Of a DNA stretch of 64,000 nucleotides, positions 24,887 through 34,242 are shown in pieces. The notes under the pieces were generated by a model that saw only the letters and a list, made by a program, of their open reading frames with translations, ran no database searches and was not told where the DNA came from. Made by a program: the position numbers and the translations under genes. This DNA comes from Polynucleobacter necessarius (GTDB lineage: Bacteria > Pseudomonadota > Gammaproteobacteria > Burkholderiales > Burkholderiaceae). Numbering within the stretch: position 1 is the first letter of the stretch; every line of letters begins with the position of its first letter. The stretch is taken from contig NZ_LT606949.1 in NCBI RefSeq assembly GCF_900095215.1, positions 1,400,690 through 1,464,689 of the forward strand. Reading direction: 5' to 3'.

Positions 24887-25927
24887 ATGCACAGTATTCT
24901 GATCATCGCCCCCAACTGGATTGGGGATGGCGTGATGACCCAGCCTCTACTGGCAAGTCTCAAATCCCAATATCCAGATTCAAAAATTGATGTACTTGCT
25001 AGCACTTGGGTTGCCCCTATCTATCGTGCTTGCCCTGAAGTGCATGAAGTCATTGAAGCCAAGTTTAAGCACAAGCAATTGCAGTTGGGCTTACGCAAAC
25101 AGTTAGCCAAAGAACTTGCGACAAGAAAATATGAAGCCTGTTTTGTATTGCCCAATAGCTTTAAATCAGCGCTAATTCCTTGGCTTGCCAACATCCCTTT
25201 TCGAGTGGGCTATCGCGGCGAATTCCGTTTTGGTTTAATTAATGTCGCCCTAGACAATCCAAGCAAAGTGAATCGCCCACCCATGGTCGAGCACTATCTT
25301 CAATTAAACGGGCTTTTGGATGGCGAACCAACTGGATTAGTAAACACCACTCCGACACCAAAGTTAAATGTATCAGCTGCAGCCAATCACTCGGTGCAAG
25401 CAAAACTACAAAACACCCGCATCACCGCTTCGGATATTTATGTCCTGTGTCCAGGCGCCGAATATGGGCAAACCAAACGCTGGCCCACTCGTCATTTTGC
25501 AGAATTAGCCCTGAACATCATTGCCAGCGAGCCAAGTGCGCAGGTCATTCTCGTGGGAGGCAAGGGCGATCATGCGCTTGCCCAGGAGATATACACCCAA
25601 ACCAAGCAAAATCAGCGAATGCATAACTGGTGTGGCGATACCTCGCTTGACGAAGCAATCGCCCTCATCAGCCAAGCCAAGGCAGTCATCAGCAACGACT
25701 CCGGCTTGATGCATATTGCGGCAGCCCTCAAAACTCCTCAAGTCGCCATTTTTGGATCGAGCGATCCAGCCCATACTCCGCCTTTTTCCGATAAGGCCAA
25801 GGTGATCTGGCTTAATCTGGCTTGCAGTCCATGTCATAAAAGAGAATGTCCTTTAGGGCATTTGCAGTGCTTAAACGATATTTTGCCGGCGCAGGTATTC
25901 GCTACGCTGAATTCATTGAAGCCCTAA
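24887..25927 (+). CDS. waaF: ADP-heptose:LPS heptosyltransferase II
   Basis: WaaF adds the second L-glycero-D-manno-heptose to the LPS inner core. The 346-residue GT9 protein opens MHSILIIAPNWIGDGVMTQ, the family's acceptor-side motif. It contains LPNSFKSALIPW near 85, CPGAEYGQTKRWP near 187 and the ADP-heptose site SNDSGLMHIAAAL with ALYGSSDP-like VAIFGSSDPAHTPP near residue 268. It ends with the Cys-rich CSPCHKRECPLGHLQCL stretch usual for WaaF. Together with gmhB and waaA it shows that a heptose-containing core is still made. Confidence 0.94.
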   Translation: MHSILIIAPNWIGDGVMTQPLLASLKSQYPDSKIDVLASTWVAPIYRACPEVHEVIEAKFKHKQLQLGLRKQLAKELATRKYEACFVLPNSFKSALIPWLANIPFRVGYRGEFRFGLINVALDNPSKVNRPPMVEHYLQLNGLLDGEPTGLVNTTPTPKLNVSAAANHSVQAKLQNTRITASDIYVLCPGAEYGQTKRWPTRHFAELALNIIASEPSAQVILVGGKGDHALAQEIYTQTKQNQRMHNWCGDTSLDEAIALISQAKAVISNDSGLMHIAAALKTPQVAIFGSSDPAHTPPFSDKAKVIWLNLACSPCHKRECPLGHLQCLNDILPAQVFATLNSLKP

Positions 25928-25944
25928 CTCAGGAAAAGTAAGCG

Positions 25945-26378
25945 ATGCCTAAACTTGCCATACTCTTTCATAGCGCCGATGATGTCGTAGAGGCTTGGCG
26001 AGACGCACTTAGCCAGCGCGACGTTCAAAGCGTTTTAGACATTTGGCTGGACGATGATTCCATTATATGCGTTTTGCCGGAAGGCATCGCCTGACTGGTC
26101 ATGCGGAAATTCGCGAAGGCTTAGAAAGATTGCTCGCAAAACAACCCTTATTTTTAGAGCCAATTGCTTGTATTAGTCACTCTGTTTTAGGTGCCACAAT
26201 GTATGACACTACTGAAGCAGTGCACCTATGGGTATATCAAGTAGAAGCAGGATTTTTTCTCAATATCACGCTCGTACTGCTACAAGATAGTCAGGGTTGG
26301 CGCATCGCGCACTTGCACGCCAGCCACTCGACTGACGCAACTTTCGACCCCCCATCAGCGCCACACAGCTTGCACTAA
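25945..26378 (+). pseudogene. SnoaL/NTF2-like small protein, frameshifted
   Basis: Starting at ATG 25945 the frame reads 49 codons (FHSADDVVEAWRDALSQRDV, then WLDDDSIICVLPEG) and hits TGA at 26092-26094. The next frame continues smoothly as HRLTGHAEIREGLERLL and then to 26378. Restoring one C in the GGCATCGCC stretch near 26085 gives one ~145-residue product. The pattern of an N-terminal helix, acidic DDDS and GH.EIREG is typical of nuclear-transport-factor-2-like (SnoaL, DUF4440-like) proteins. The function is unknown. It lies 17 bases after waaF. Confidence 0.75.
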
Positions 26379-26383
26379 AGACT

Positions 26384-27004
26384 ATGGATGATCAAGTACT
26401 GCTGTCACTGATGAAGTGACCCAACGTGCCTAATTGCTTTGGTTGGCTTGCCTTAGATCGCCGTGGCCAATGGCGAATGCGCGATGAATTTACTCAACAG
26501 AATCATCTTCCCGGACAAGTAATTCAACATATAGCACTTAATCACTTTATCGCCCGCAACTATGCATGCGATGAACTCGGTAGATGCTTTTTTCAAAATG
26601 GTCCGCAGCGTGTTTTTATTACCCTTGACGCCACACCATGGGTATCCCGGATCATTCCAAGCGAAGAAGGCTCTCAACTACTTACTCAATGCGACAACGC
26701 TCTTGATCCAGATTCAGCCTGAAGCGATGAAAACGGCAATATTTATATTGTTGGAAAAGTAAGTCAAACGATTTATGAAAGCAAGAGCGATAAGCGAGAT
26801 CAATTTATCAAAAGAGATTCACAAACAATCGCTCTTTTGCACGATCATGATCTAGATCATTTCTCTGCATTAGCCAAACTACGTGAAGACGCTTGTAGTT
26901 TTTCTGGATCCTGGATTTGGCAAGGAAAACAACTTCCTCTTGACCCCATACACTCCAGCGAATTGGCTAGCCGCTTTAACTACATAGCAAAACCACAGCC
27001 TTAG
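26384..27004 (+). pseudogene. Conserved betaproteobacterial protein (possibly DUF2946-type), two in-frame stops
   Basis: From ATG 26384 a single frame of 207 codons runs to TAG 27002-27004, interrupted by TGA at 26417-26419 and TGA at 26720-26722. The middle part reads NCFGWLALDRRGQWRMRDEF, then HIALNHFIARNYACDELGRC and FFQNGPQRVFITLDATPWV. I recall this pattern from a ~200-residue family in Burkholderiales annotated as DUF2946, but I am not sure of the number. The function is unknown. The frame continues to make sense across both stops, so nonsense mutation rather than shadow coding is the simplest reading. Its 3' end meets the stop of the converging protease gene. Confidence 0.75.
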
Positions 27005-28698
27005 CCTGGCATCTGCTTGCCTTGTTCCTTGAGCTCATCTTGATATTGCCTTTGCATTTCTCGCAAACGCGCGTCAATACTAGATCCTTGATAAAAATCA
27101 GCACCACCAGCTGAGCGTGCAATGCGAAGTTGCTCAATCGCCGAAGGCCATGCTCCTTCCAGAGCATATTTTTCGCCAAGCGCATAGTGACGCATTGGGA
27201 CATTGCCAGCCTGATCGTAGGACGTAGAGAGTAAATTCCACCATACTATTTCGCTAGGCTGCGCTCTTGTGCGCGCTTTTAACCAATTGATAGCGTCGTT
27301 GGTGCGACCGAGTTTGAGTTCAGCATTAATCATTGCTGCCCCTGCCGCATAAGAGTGAGGAAAGGCTCGTAAAGTAGTCTGGGCTATTTGCAACGCTTCA
27401 TCACCCCTACCTTTAGCCAGCGCCAACTCAGAAGCGGTGACGTCTAAAGAAAGGCTCTGCCTTTGAATGGGGGATCCTGGAGCGCTAGCCTTCTGAGCCA
27501 AATTGCGCGCCTGCTGTAAATCCGCTTCCGCCTGATCAATTTTTCCCTGGCGTTGCGCTACTAAAGCTAAGCCATAAAAACCTTCTAACTGTTTGCCAAT
27601 TGGCTGCTGCTTACTCAAGCTATCAAAAGTATTCTTGAGGTCATACATACCGCTAGATGTGCCTGCCTGCTCCATACGAGCCCGGGCTTTAATGAAATAA
27701 AACTCGACTGAAGTTAGCACATTACGCGATGCAACCGTACGCGCCCGATCTTGCATGTCGGCAATTCGATCAGTTGTTAAGGGATGGGTACGCACATAAC
27801 TGGGGACACCCTGATCCATAATTCCAGTCGCTTTTTGCAAGCGCTGGAAAAATCCTGGAGCGCCATTCACATCGTAGCCGCTAGCATCCAATATCTGAAA
27901 GCCAATACGATCGGCCTCACGCTCAGCATCTCTTGAATAGGAGAGTTGATTATTAATAGCCGCCGCTTGACCACCCTGCATGAGGCCAGCTGCGACCTGA
28001 GGATTGCGGGATGCGGCTAAAGCACCCAACACCATACCAGCTAACGCAATCATCATATTGGTAGTGTGCTTGTCCATTTGGCGAGCGAGATAACGCTGGA
28101 ATACGTGGCCTGTTTCATGCCCCATAACTGAAGCAACTTCTGAATCCGATTCAGCGCTCACAATCAGCCCTGTATGAAAACCGATGAAGCCTCCAGGCAA
28201 TGCGAACGCATTAATACTGCTGTCTTTAACGGCAAACACTTCGAAGTTATAGGCACCACTACCCTGTTCATTAGCCCCGCCTAATTGCAGTGTCTTTGCG
28301 GCCTGTAATAAACGACGCTCCATCTGATTTAAAAAATCGTAAATGGGTAAATCATTCGAATAATCAACATCAGGACGAATCTGACGCATGATCATCTCGC
28401 CATACTTGCGCTCGTCAACCCGACTCAGAGCATCGCCCCCTGGATCGCCCATATCAGGCAAAACGATGGTTGGCTGACTACGCATAGTGTTACGAGTTGG
28501 AGCATTGGCCGGACGCGCATCGGGCGCTTGCATTGCCCTGCCAATATTCTGAATGGCAGCTGAATTACCCTCCACAGAAACATCTCCAGCAGGAGCGGCG
28601 TACACGGGAGATCCAGAGCAAGCAAGGCCCAACATCAGCTGAACAGCCAAGGTGCGGCGCAAAAAAGAGGTTTTTGGAACTGACTTTATGTATTGCAT
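27001..28698 (-). CDS. Periplasmic M48 metalloprotease with TPR tail (BepA/YfgC-like)
   Basis: The 565-residue product begins with a signal sequence ([23 protein letters not shown]). A peptidase M48 domain follows with the zinc motif HETGH (in [14 protein letters not shown], about residue 190) and the third ligand region [14 protein letters not shown]. From about residue 340 TPR-like helical pairs ([28 protein letters not shown]) run to the end. BepA proteins guard outer-membrane assembly, including LptD maturation, which fits lptD and surA in this window. I choose ATG 28698; the frame runs open to 28788 but a signal peptide starts at the chosen Met. It is intact. Confidence 0.9.
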   Translation of the reverse strand: MQYIKSVPKTSFLRRTLAVQLMLGLACSGSPVYAAPAGDVSVEGNSAAIQNIGRAMQAPDARPANAPTRNTMRSQPTIVLPDMGDPGGDALSRVDERKYGEMIMRQIRPDVDYSNDLPIYDFLNQMERRLLQAAKTLQLGGANEQGSGAYNFEVFAVKDSSINAFALPGGFIGFHTGLIVSAESDSEVASVMGHETGHVFQRYLARQMDKHTTNMMIALAGMVLGALAASRNPQVAAGLMQGGQAAAINNQLSYSRDAEREADRIGFQILDASGYDVNGAPGFFQRLQKATGIMDQGVPSYVRTHPLTTDRIADMQDRARTVASRNVLTSVEFYFIKARARMEQAGTSSGMYDLKNTFDSLSKQQPIGKQLEGFYGLALVAQRQGKIDQAEADLQQARNLAQKASAPGSPIQRQSLSLDVTASELALAKGRGDEALQIAQTTLRAFPHSYAAGAAMINAELKLGRTNDAINWLKARTRAQPSEIVWWNLLSTSYDQAGNVPMRHYALGEKYALEGAWPSAIEQLRIARSAGGADFYQGSSIDARLREMQRQYQDELKEQGKQMPG

Positions 28699-28730
28699 CT
28701 CTATATGGTAAAACTTATCCCACGAACAAA

Positions 28731-29063
28731 CTAACTCATTTTGATGCCAGCGGGCAAGCCCACATGGTAAATGTTGGCGATAAACCAAACACCCATCGCA
28801 TTGCCATCGCTACCGGCAAGATCACCATGCTACCTGAGACTTTTCAGATGGTGTCGGTTGGCTCCCATAAAAAAGGGGATGTTCTCGGAATTGCCAGAAT
28901 TACCGGTATTCAAGCATCCAAGAGAACGGCAGACCTTATCCCACTTTGCCACCCCCTAGCCCTTACTCACGTTAGCCTTGAATTTGCCACCAATCCCAAA
29001 AAAAGCAGCATTACTTGTCAAGCAAGAGCGGATAGTGGAAGGCCAGCAACGCTTCGTAACTGA
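28731..29063 (+). pseudogene. moaC: Molybdenum cofactor biosynthesis protein MoaC, truncated
   Basis: MoaC, with MoaA, turns GTP into cyclic pyranopterin monophosphate. The visible part has [20 protein letters not shown], then [20 protein letters not shown] and [18 protein letters not shown], which are MoaC core motifs. It ends after about 108 residues in an unrelated-looking tail ([12 protein letters not shown]), so the GVEMEALTA and DMCKA-RG parts with active-site residues are absent. No ATG in the right frame lies near the expected start; the frame is open backwards into the protease gene without a plausible start. Both ends are therefore damaged and the gene is dead. It converges with the broken hydrolase gene. 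Confidence 0.9.
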
Positions 29064-29064
29064 A

Positions 29065-29961
29065 TTACCTCGGCTTTAAAAACTGCACATAAGCGGTCGC
29101 CACTTCTTTTGCTTCTTCAAGCATGAGTAAATGACCTGCTTTTTCTACAATGTAGTGACGGTTTTTTTAGGATATTTTTGTTGCAACTTCCGTATATCCT
29201 CGACTTCAAAAATGCTATCCTCTCTTCCCAACATGATGAGTGCCGGAATCGGTGAACAGGAATTTATTTCAATCTCATTCATATACAAGTTAACGATGTC
29301 CCACACTTGCTGATAGTGACGATTAGCCTTTTGATAGTCGGCAATTAACCCCTGTTGGACGGCCTCTGACAAAACTGGCGGCTTATAAAACAATAACTGC
29401 ATTTCTAGATTTAACTGATCGACCGAGATAGGGATGAACGGGTTTATACCCTGATAGAGTGCGCTCTTGACCTGGGTACTCCAATCACCAACCACTAGAG
29501 GTGCCCCGATAAATGCAAGCGAGCGCACCTGAGAACGATGCATTCGAGCATATATACTCGCAATAGCGCCTGCCATCGAGCTTCCAGCTAGGTCTAATTT
29601 TTGAATATGCAAAGCATTTGTAAATTGATGCAGTATTCCAGCTTGATTTTCTAATTTGTAATCAACGATTGGAAAATGCGTACTCTTTCCATATCCCGGC
29701 AAATCAGGAGCAATCACGATAGCCGGCTGCAGATAGTTGACATGCAAGCTCTGACCATTGCTCTTTCTGCGCAAAAAGACCATGCAATAAAAGAATAGGT
29801 GCGCCATTACCCGCCTGTAGATATTCAATCGTGCCACCGCCAACTGGAGCCGTCTTTACTTCAATATTGCATGCGCTTAAAGCAAGCTCAGCGCTCCAGC
29901 TAAAGCCCAATAACAATATAAGTAAAGCGGCCAGGCAATACTTCAGAAATATCTTTTTCAT
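29065..29961 (-). pseudogene. Alpha/beta-hydrolase lipoprotein, two frameshifts
   Basis: Read through its shifts this encodes about 298 residues. A lipoprotein signal peptide ends in the lipobox LSAC (residues about 28-31), followed by the oxyanion region LLLHGLFAQKEQW, the nucleophile elbow AGSSMAGA, the acid segment LGREDSIFE and the catalytic His in EKAGHLLMLEE. The frame is lost near 29715-29722 (GYR to VIAPDLPGYG needs one extra base) and again in a T7 run at 29162-29168 on the plus strand. All catalytic residues survive in separate pieces. The substrate is unknown. Confidence 0.85.
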
Positions 29962-30002
29962 AAGTTCTACTATACAAAAGCGGCCCTGGGGCGGGTAGTG
30001 GA

Positions 30003-30521
30003 TTATTTTCCTATCCTACATTCTGAAGGCAACAACTGAGAAATCAAATTCGTTTCCGTGGATCTGCAAGACCATCGACCAGCCCATGTGGAACCTTCAG
30101 ACTTTGATAGGTCTAGTGGCTTGGGAACGTTGGCATCAGGCTCATTTGTTGGGACTAGATGCAAGGTGTTCTTGCCATCTGGGGCGACACTCATTTGATA
30201 ATCAATCGCGATAGCTACCGAGGGTGTAATTTCAATTAGCTTGACGCTGCGAGTAGGTGTAAACGTAAAAGATCCATGGGTTGCATCATCCATCGGCACC
30301 GTTCCCCTGCTGGCAAATGCCTCGGTTACTGTCAGCTTAGCGCTAGAGGATAAATTCATGCCATCTACTACACGACTTCGCGCAATATAGTCTTGATATT
30401 GCGGTACCGCTATAGCAACCAAAATACCAATGATGGCCACGACAAACATCACTTCAATCAAGGTAAATCCCGCATCTTGATTTTGCTCTCCGCTTTGAAT
30501 GTCTTTGATCAGATTCTGCAT
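30003..30521 (-). CDS. Type IV pilin (PilA/PilE-like)
   Basis: This 172-residue product has the prepilin cleavage motif G-FTLIEVMFVVAIIGILVAIA, including Glu at position +5, followed by the N-terminal helix (YQDYIARSRVVDGM). Two cysteines near the C-terminus (WSC and SEC) would form the disulfide-bounded D-loop. From ATG 30521 the leader before the cleavage Gly is 18 residues, longer than common for type IVa pilins. A GAGGAGG stretch lies upstream of that ATG. No other pilus gene is nearby. It could be a major or minor pilin; the protein is intact. Confidence 0.88.
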   Translation of the reverse strand: MQNLIKDIQSGEQNQDAGFTLIEVMFVVAIIGILVAIAVPQYQDYIARSRVVDGMNLSSSAKLTVTEAFASRGTVPMDDATHGSFTFTPTRSVKLIEITPSVAIAIDYQMSVAPDGKNTLHLVPTNEPDANVPKPLDLSKSEGSTWAGRWSCRSTETNLISQLLPSECRIGK

Positions 30522-30593
30522 CCTCTCAACCTCCTCGTGAAATGCCTCATGATTCAAGTTCAGCAGAGCACACGCAAGGAAGTGGAACACAAA

Positions 30594-30618
30594 AAAGCCG
30601 GCTTTGACTGCCGGCTTA
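30594..30618 (-). terminator. Rho-independent terminator after the TerC-family gene
   Basis: On the minus strand the palindromic arms AAGCCGGC and GCCGGCTT enclose AGTCAAA and are followed by a T run. It starts about 20 bases after the terC-family stop and separates it from the pilin gene. Confidence 0.85.
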
Positions 30619-30638
30619 TCTGATTTAATGCGGAGAAA

Positions 30639-31346
30639 TTATGCCGCTTCTTTCTTTTGCTGTTTCTTTTTAAGATATGTACCAACCAGAAGCACAATGG
30701 CGACTCCAATACCCTCAAAGATCATGTGCGCATCTTCCAGCGCGGCCTGTACTGGCTCTTTAATTGCAGGATCTTCCACCAACATTCCGCCTGCAAGCAA
30801 GCCTAACAAACCAGCACCGAGAGTGATGATGATAGGGAAGCGATCCATTGCCTTCAAAAGCATGGCGCTACCGAAAATAATCAATGGAATAGATAAACCC
30901 AAGCCAATGATCAACAATACCAAGCGAGTTTCTTCTGGACCCTTTTGAGCTGCCGCTGCCACAGCCAAAACGTTGTCCAAACTCATCACCAAATCGGCTA
31001 CCAAGATAGTGCGAATCGCACCCAAAATATTTGGGTGAGCATGCATACCCTCTTCTTCGCCACTATCCGCCAAAAGCTGAATGCCGATATAGAGAAGCAA
31101 AATAGCACCAATAATCTTGAGATACGGCAGGGTTAATAGCTGAACCGCGGTGATCGTGAGAACTACGCGCAAGATAATCGCTGCAGCACTACCCCAAAAG
31201 ATCGCTTTCTTTTGTTGGGCTGGCGGCAAATTGCGTGACGCAAGCGCAATCACTACGGCGTTATCGCCTGATAACAGAATATTGGCTACGATAATTGATA
31301 AAAGAGCAGCCCAAAATGCTGGCCCTGAAAATACTAAAAAATCCAT
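30639..31346 (-). CDS. TerC-family integral membrane protein (YjbE/YkoY-type)
   Basis: The 235-residue protein has about seven hydrophobic helices and the two TerC signature acidic motifs in membrane context, LLSGDNAVVIALASRNLP near residue 25 and ADLVMSLDNVLAVAAAA near 120. TerC relatives are linked to tellurite resistance and, for several members, to manganese or calcium export loading secreted enzymes. Which applies here is not visible. It lies upstream of the pilin and downstream of sucD, all on the minus strand, and ends at its own terminator. Confidence 0.9.
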   Translation of the reverse strand: MDFLVFSGPAFWAALLSIIVANILLSGDNAVVIALASRNLPPAQQKKAIFWGSAAAIILRVVLTITAVQLLTLPYLKIIGAILLLYIGIQLLADSGEEEGMHAHPNILGAIRTILVADLVMSLDNVLAVAAAAQKGPEETRLVLLIIGLGLSIPLIIFGSAMLLKAMDRFPIIITLGAGLLGLLAGGMLVEDPAIKEPVQAALEDAHMIFEGIGVAIVLLVGTYLKKKQQKKEAA

Positions 31347-31437
31347 GATGTCTCCTACGTTTTTGATGTTTTATTTTTGACTGCTAGATACCGCAAAAAG
31401 GATGCTGTTTTATCATCGTCCTTTTCCCTGCCACTAA

Positions 31438-32331
31438 TTACAACATGGCTTTCAATAAAGCAGCCATTTCTGATGGGTTCTTTGTTACCTTAAAGCCACA
31501 CTCTTCCATAACGGCAAGCTTGGCATCCGCAGTATCAGCACCACCAGAAATCAATGCGCCTGCGTGACCCATACGTTTGCCTGGAGGGGCTGTTACGCCA
31601 GCAATAAAGCCAACAACTGGCTTCTTCATATTGTCTTTGCACCACCGAGCCGCTTCAGCCTCGTCTGGACCACCGATTTCACCGATCATGATCACTGCAT
31701 CAGTGTCTGGATCTTCGTTGAACATTCTCATGATGTCGATATGCTTCAAACCATTGATTGGATCACCACCGATACCTACCGCTGTGGACTGACCCAATCC
31801 AATCGCAGTCAATTGACCCACTGCTTCATAAGTCAAAGTACCGGAACGGCTAACTACGCCAATACGACCCTTCTTATGAATGTGGCCAGGCATGATGCCA
31901 ATCTTGATTTCGTCAGGAGTAATAATGCCTGGGCAGTTAGGACCAAGCAATAAAGTCTTCTTGCCGCCAGCCGCTTCTTTCGCATACATCTTGTTGCGCA
32001 CTTCAAGCATGTCGCGCACTGGAATGCCTTCAGTAATACAGATAACGAAGTCGAGATCAGCTTCAACCGCTTCCCAAATCGCAGCAGCAGCACCTGGAGG
32101 CGGAACATAAATAACAGAAGTAGTAGCGCCAGTTTGCTGAGCAGCCTCTTTAACAGTCGCATAAATTGGAATGTTAAAAATAGACTCGCCTGCTTTTTTA
32201 GGATTTACACCGGCAACAAAACAGTTTTTACCGTTTGCGTATTCCTGACATTTTTCAGTATGGAACTGACCGGTCTTACCAGTAATACCTTGTGTAATGA
32301 CTTTGGTGTTTTTATTAATCAAAATAGACAT
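31438..32331 (-). CDS. sucD: Succinyl-CoA synthetase alpha subunit
   Basis: SucCD converts succinyl-CoA to succinate with formation of ATP or GTP in the TCA cycle. The 297-residue alpha subunit starts MSILINKNTKVITQGITGK, binds CoA through the N-terminal Rossmann fold and carries the phosphohistidine loop KRMGHAGALISGG near residue 245, with MIGEIGGPDE near 210. It follows sucC by 15 bases. It is intact. Confidence 0.97.
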   Translation of the reverse strand: MSILINKNTKVITQGITGKTGQFHTEKCQEYANGKNCFVAGVNPKKAGESIFNIPIYATVKEAAQQTGATTSVIYVPPPGAAAAIWEAVEADLDFVICITEGIPVRDMLEVRNKMYAKEAAGGKKTLLLGPNCPGIITPDEIKIGIMPGHIHKKGRIGVVSRSGTLTYEAVGQLTAIGLGQSTAVGIGGDPINGLKHIDIMRMFNEDPDTDAVIMIGEIGGPDEAEAARWCKDNMKKPVVGFIAGVTAPPGKRMGHAGALISGGADTADAKLAVMEECGFKVTKNPSEMAALLKAML

Positions 32332-32346
32332 ATTGAAATTCCTGGA

Positions 32347-33516
32347 TTATTGGTTTTTGGCAATAGCGGCAACTACCTTAGTAGCGGCTTCAGCCATTGA
32401 ATCGGCGCTAATAATTGGCAAACCAGAGTCAGCAAGAATCTTCTTGCCTAGCTCTTCGTTTGTACCCTTCATACGCACAACCAAAGGTACTGTGAGGTTG
32501 ACTACTTTACATGCAGTAACAACACCGTCAGCAATCACATCACAACGCATAATGCCGCCGAAAATATTTACCAAAATCGCTTCAACGCTCTTGTTTTTCA
32601 ACATGATCTTGAATGCTTCGGTTACTTTTTCCGCTGTAGCACCGCCGCCAACGTCCAAGAAGTTTGCTGGCTCTCCGCCGAACAACTTAATGGTGTCCAT
32701 GGTGGCCATCGCCAAGCCTGCGCCATTCACTAAACAGCCGATATTGCCTTCGAGAGAAATGTAAGCAAGGTCAAATTTAGAAGCTTCGATTTCAGCAGCA
32801 TCTTCTTCATCGATATCACGATAAGCAACGATTTCTGGATGACGGAATAATGCGTTAGAATCAAAGTTGAACTTAGCGTCCAATGCCTTGATCTTGTCAT
32901 TGCCTTCAAGAATCAATGGGTTGATTTCAACCAATGAAGCATCGGTATCCCAGTAAGTCTTGTACAAGTTTTTGAATACATCACGCGCCATTGGAATAGA
33001 CGCCTCAGGAACGCCAATACCTTTAGCAACACTGTCGCAATCCGCATCTGTCAAACCAACCAATGGATCAACAAATACCTTGATAATTTTTGCTGGATGA
33101 GTTTCAGCCACTGCCTCAATATCCATGCCGCCTTCGCTTGAAGCCATGATCACATTCTTTTGTGTGCCACGGTCTGTAACGATACTGAAGTAGTACTCTT
33201 TTTTAATATCAGCGCCATCTTCGATGAGAAGGCGATTGACTTTTTGCCCTTCTGGTCCAGTTTGATGCGTCTTGAGCTGCATGCCCAAAATTTCAGAAGC
33301 GTATTTCTTCACTTCATCCATGCTTTTAGCCAATTTCACGCCGCCGCTTTTACCGCGACCACCTGCATGAATCTGCGCCTTTACAACCCAAACTGGGCCA
33401 CCCAATTTCTCAGCAGCTTTCACTGCCTCATCAACACTAAATGCGGGAATGCCGTTAGGAACAGGCACATTGAATTGGCGAAGAAGTTCTTTGCCTTGGT
33501 ACTCGTGAATTTTCAT
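32347..33516 (-). CDS. sucC: Succinyl-CoA synthetase beta subunit
   Basis: SucC is the ATP-grasp subunit of succinyl-CoA synthetase. The 389-residue protein opens [20 protein letters not shown] and has [16 protein letters not shown] near residue 47 for nucleotide contact. [21 protein letters not shown] lies near 197 and the succinate-site segment [16 protein letters not shown] near 320. It is the first gene of sucCD. The upstream gap to recX (33517-33704) shows no feature I can support. Confidence 0.97.
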   Translation of the reverse strand: MKIHEYQGKELLRQFNVPVPNGIPAFSVDEAVKAAEKLGGPVWVVKAQIHAGGRGKSGGVKLAKSMDEVKKYASEILGMQLKTHQTGPEGQKVNRLLIEDGADIKKEYYFSIVTDRGTQKNVIMASSEGGMDIEAVAETHPAKIIKVFVDPLVGLTDADCDSVAKGIGVPEASIPMARDVFKNLYKTYWDTDASLVEINPLILEGNDKIKALDAKFNFDSNALFRHPEIVAYRDIDEEDAAEIEASKFDLAYISLEGNIGCLVNGAGLAMATMDTIKLFGGEPANFLDVGGGATAEKVTEAFKIMLKNKSVEAILVNIFGGIMRCDVIADGVVTACKVVNLTVPLVVRMKGTNEELGKKILADSGLPIISADSMAEAATKVVAAIAKNQ

Positions 33517-33704
33517 AATTACTCCGAAACGGTATCTTTTTTAGCAAGCGATGAGGATTAGTCAAACCGATGTCGCCACAATCTCATACTTACTCTAGAA
33601 CTGGCTAAATATGCCAAATTTGAATAAATGCGAACGGCTTGACCGACTCCGTAAGTCTATCATGCTGCAACGCCGCAAATAAGGTTTTCCGATCCGTAAT
33701 TGCC

Positions 33705-34226
33705 CTAATCGGAGGTTTGGCCGCCAATGACTTTGGCGACAACATCAGACCCAAATCCTTTGGAAGCCAGGAATCGATATTGACGCGCTCGCTCCTTCTG
33801 CTCTGTGGCGCGTTGGCCATATTTGCGCGCCCAAAGATCATAGACACGCTGAAATTCGGTCTCTTTGAGATCTCCGAGTAACTTAGCCGACTGATTGGAA
33901 TCCACTCCTGCCCTATCGAGCTCGTCGGCAATCTTGCGCATCCCGTAGCGCTCACTACGACGACGCACCAAGGCTTCCGCAAAACGCTCATCCGACAACC
34001 AACCCCTGGCCTCAAAGTCATCTAAAACTGCCTCAATCTGAGCATTTCTAGATTCCGGCGTTTGCTCAGCTTGATCGCCACCCAACTTACTCCACCTTGC
34101 CTCTGATTCAGCCAGCTTGACTGCCAACCCATTACGACTGTATTCACGTAAAGACAAAAGACGCAAAGCCCGAGCTTTGAGACTCGGGCTTTTTTTGGGT
34201 TTCTTATTGCTACTTAATTCTGACAT
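33705..34226 (-). CDS. recX: Recombination regulatory protein RecX
   Basis: RecX binds RecA filaments and limits their growth. The 173-residue protein has three helical repeat modules. The first includes SLKARALRLLSLREYSRNGL, the second RGWLSDERFAEALVRRRSERYG near residue 75 and the third YRFLASKGFGSDVVAKVI near the end. It follows recA by 16 bases. A strong hairpin is encoded by its codons for about residues 12-21. The product is a little longer than the usual 150-160 residues at the N-terminus. Confidence 0.93.
   Translation of the reverse strand: MSELSSNKKPKKSPSLKARALRLLSLREYSRNGLAVKLAESEARWSKLGGDQAEQTPESRNAQIEAVLDDFEARGWLSDERFAEALVRRRSERYGMRKIADELDRAGVDSNQSAKLLGDLKETEFQRVYDLWARKYGQRATEQKERARQYRFLASKGFGSDVVAKVIGGQTSD
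34165..34192 (-). promoter_or_regulatory. Strong hairpin inside the 5' coding part of recX
   Basis: A perfect ten-base stem (AAAGCCCGAG and CTCGGGCTTT, eight-base loop) lies 34-61 bases into recX. On the minus strand the 3' arm ends in TTT only; on the plus strand it is followed by a seven-T run. In E. coli a hairpin between recA and recX limits recX readthrough. A similar role here, within the coding sequence, is an inference. Confidence 0.55.
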
Positions 34227-34242
34227 TGAGTGTTCAGCGCGA

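Noticed and set aside
28497..28730. Upstream extension of the moaC frame
   Set aside because: The frame is open, but it is antisense to the signal-peptide region of the M48 protease and does not resemble MoaC.
31392..31428. Terminator after sucD
   Set aside because: An imperfect repeat (AAAAGGA and TCCTTTTT) is present, but the stem is interrupted and I do not trust it enough to list.
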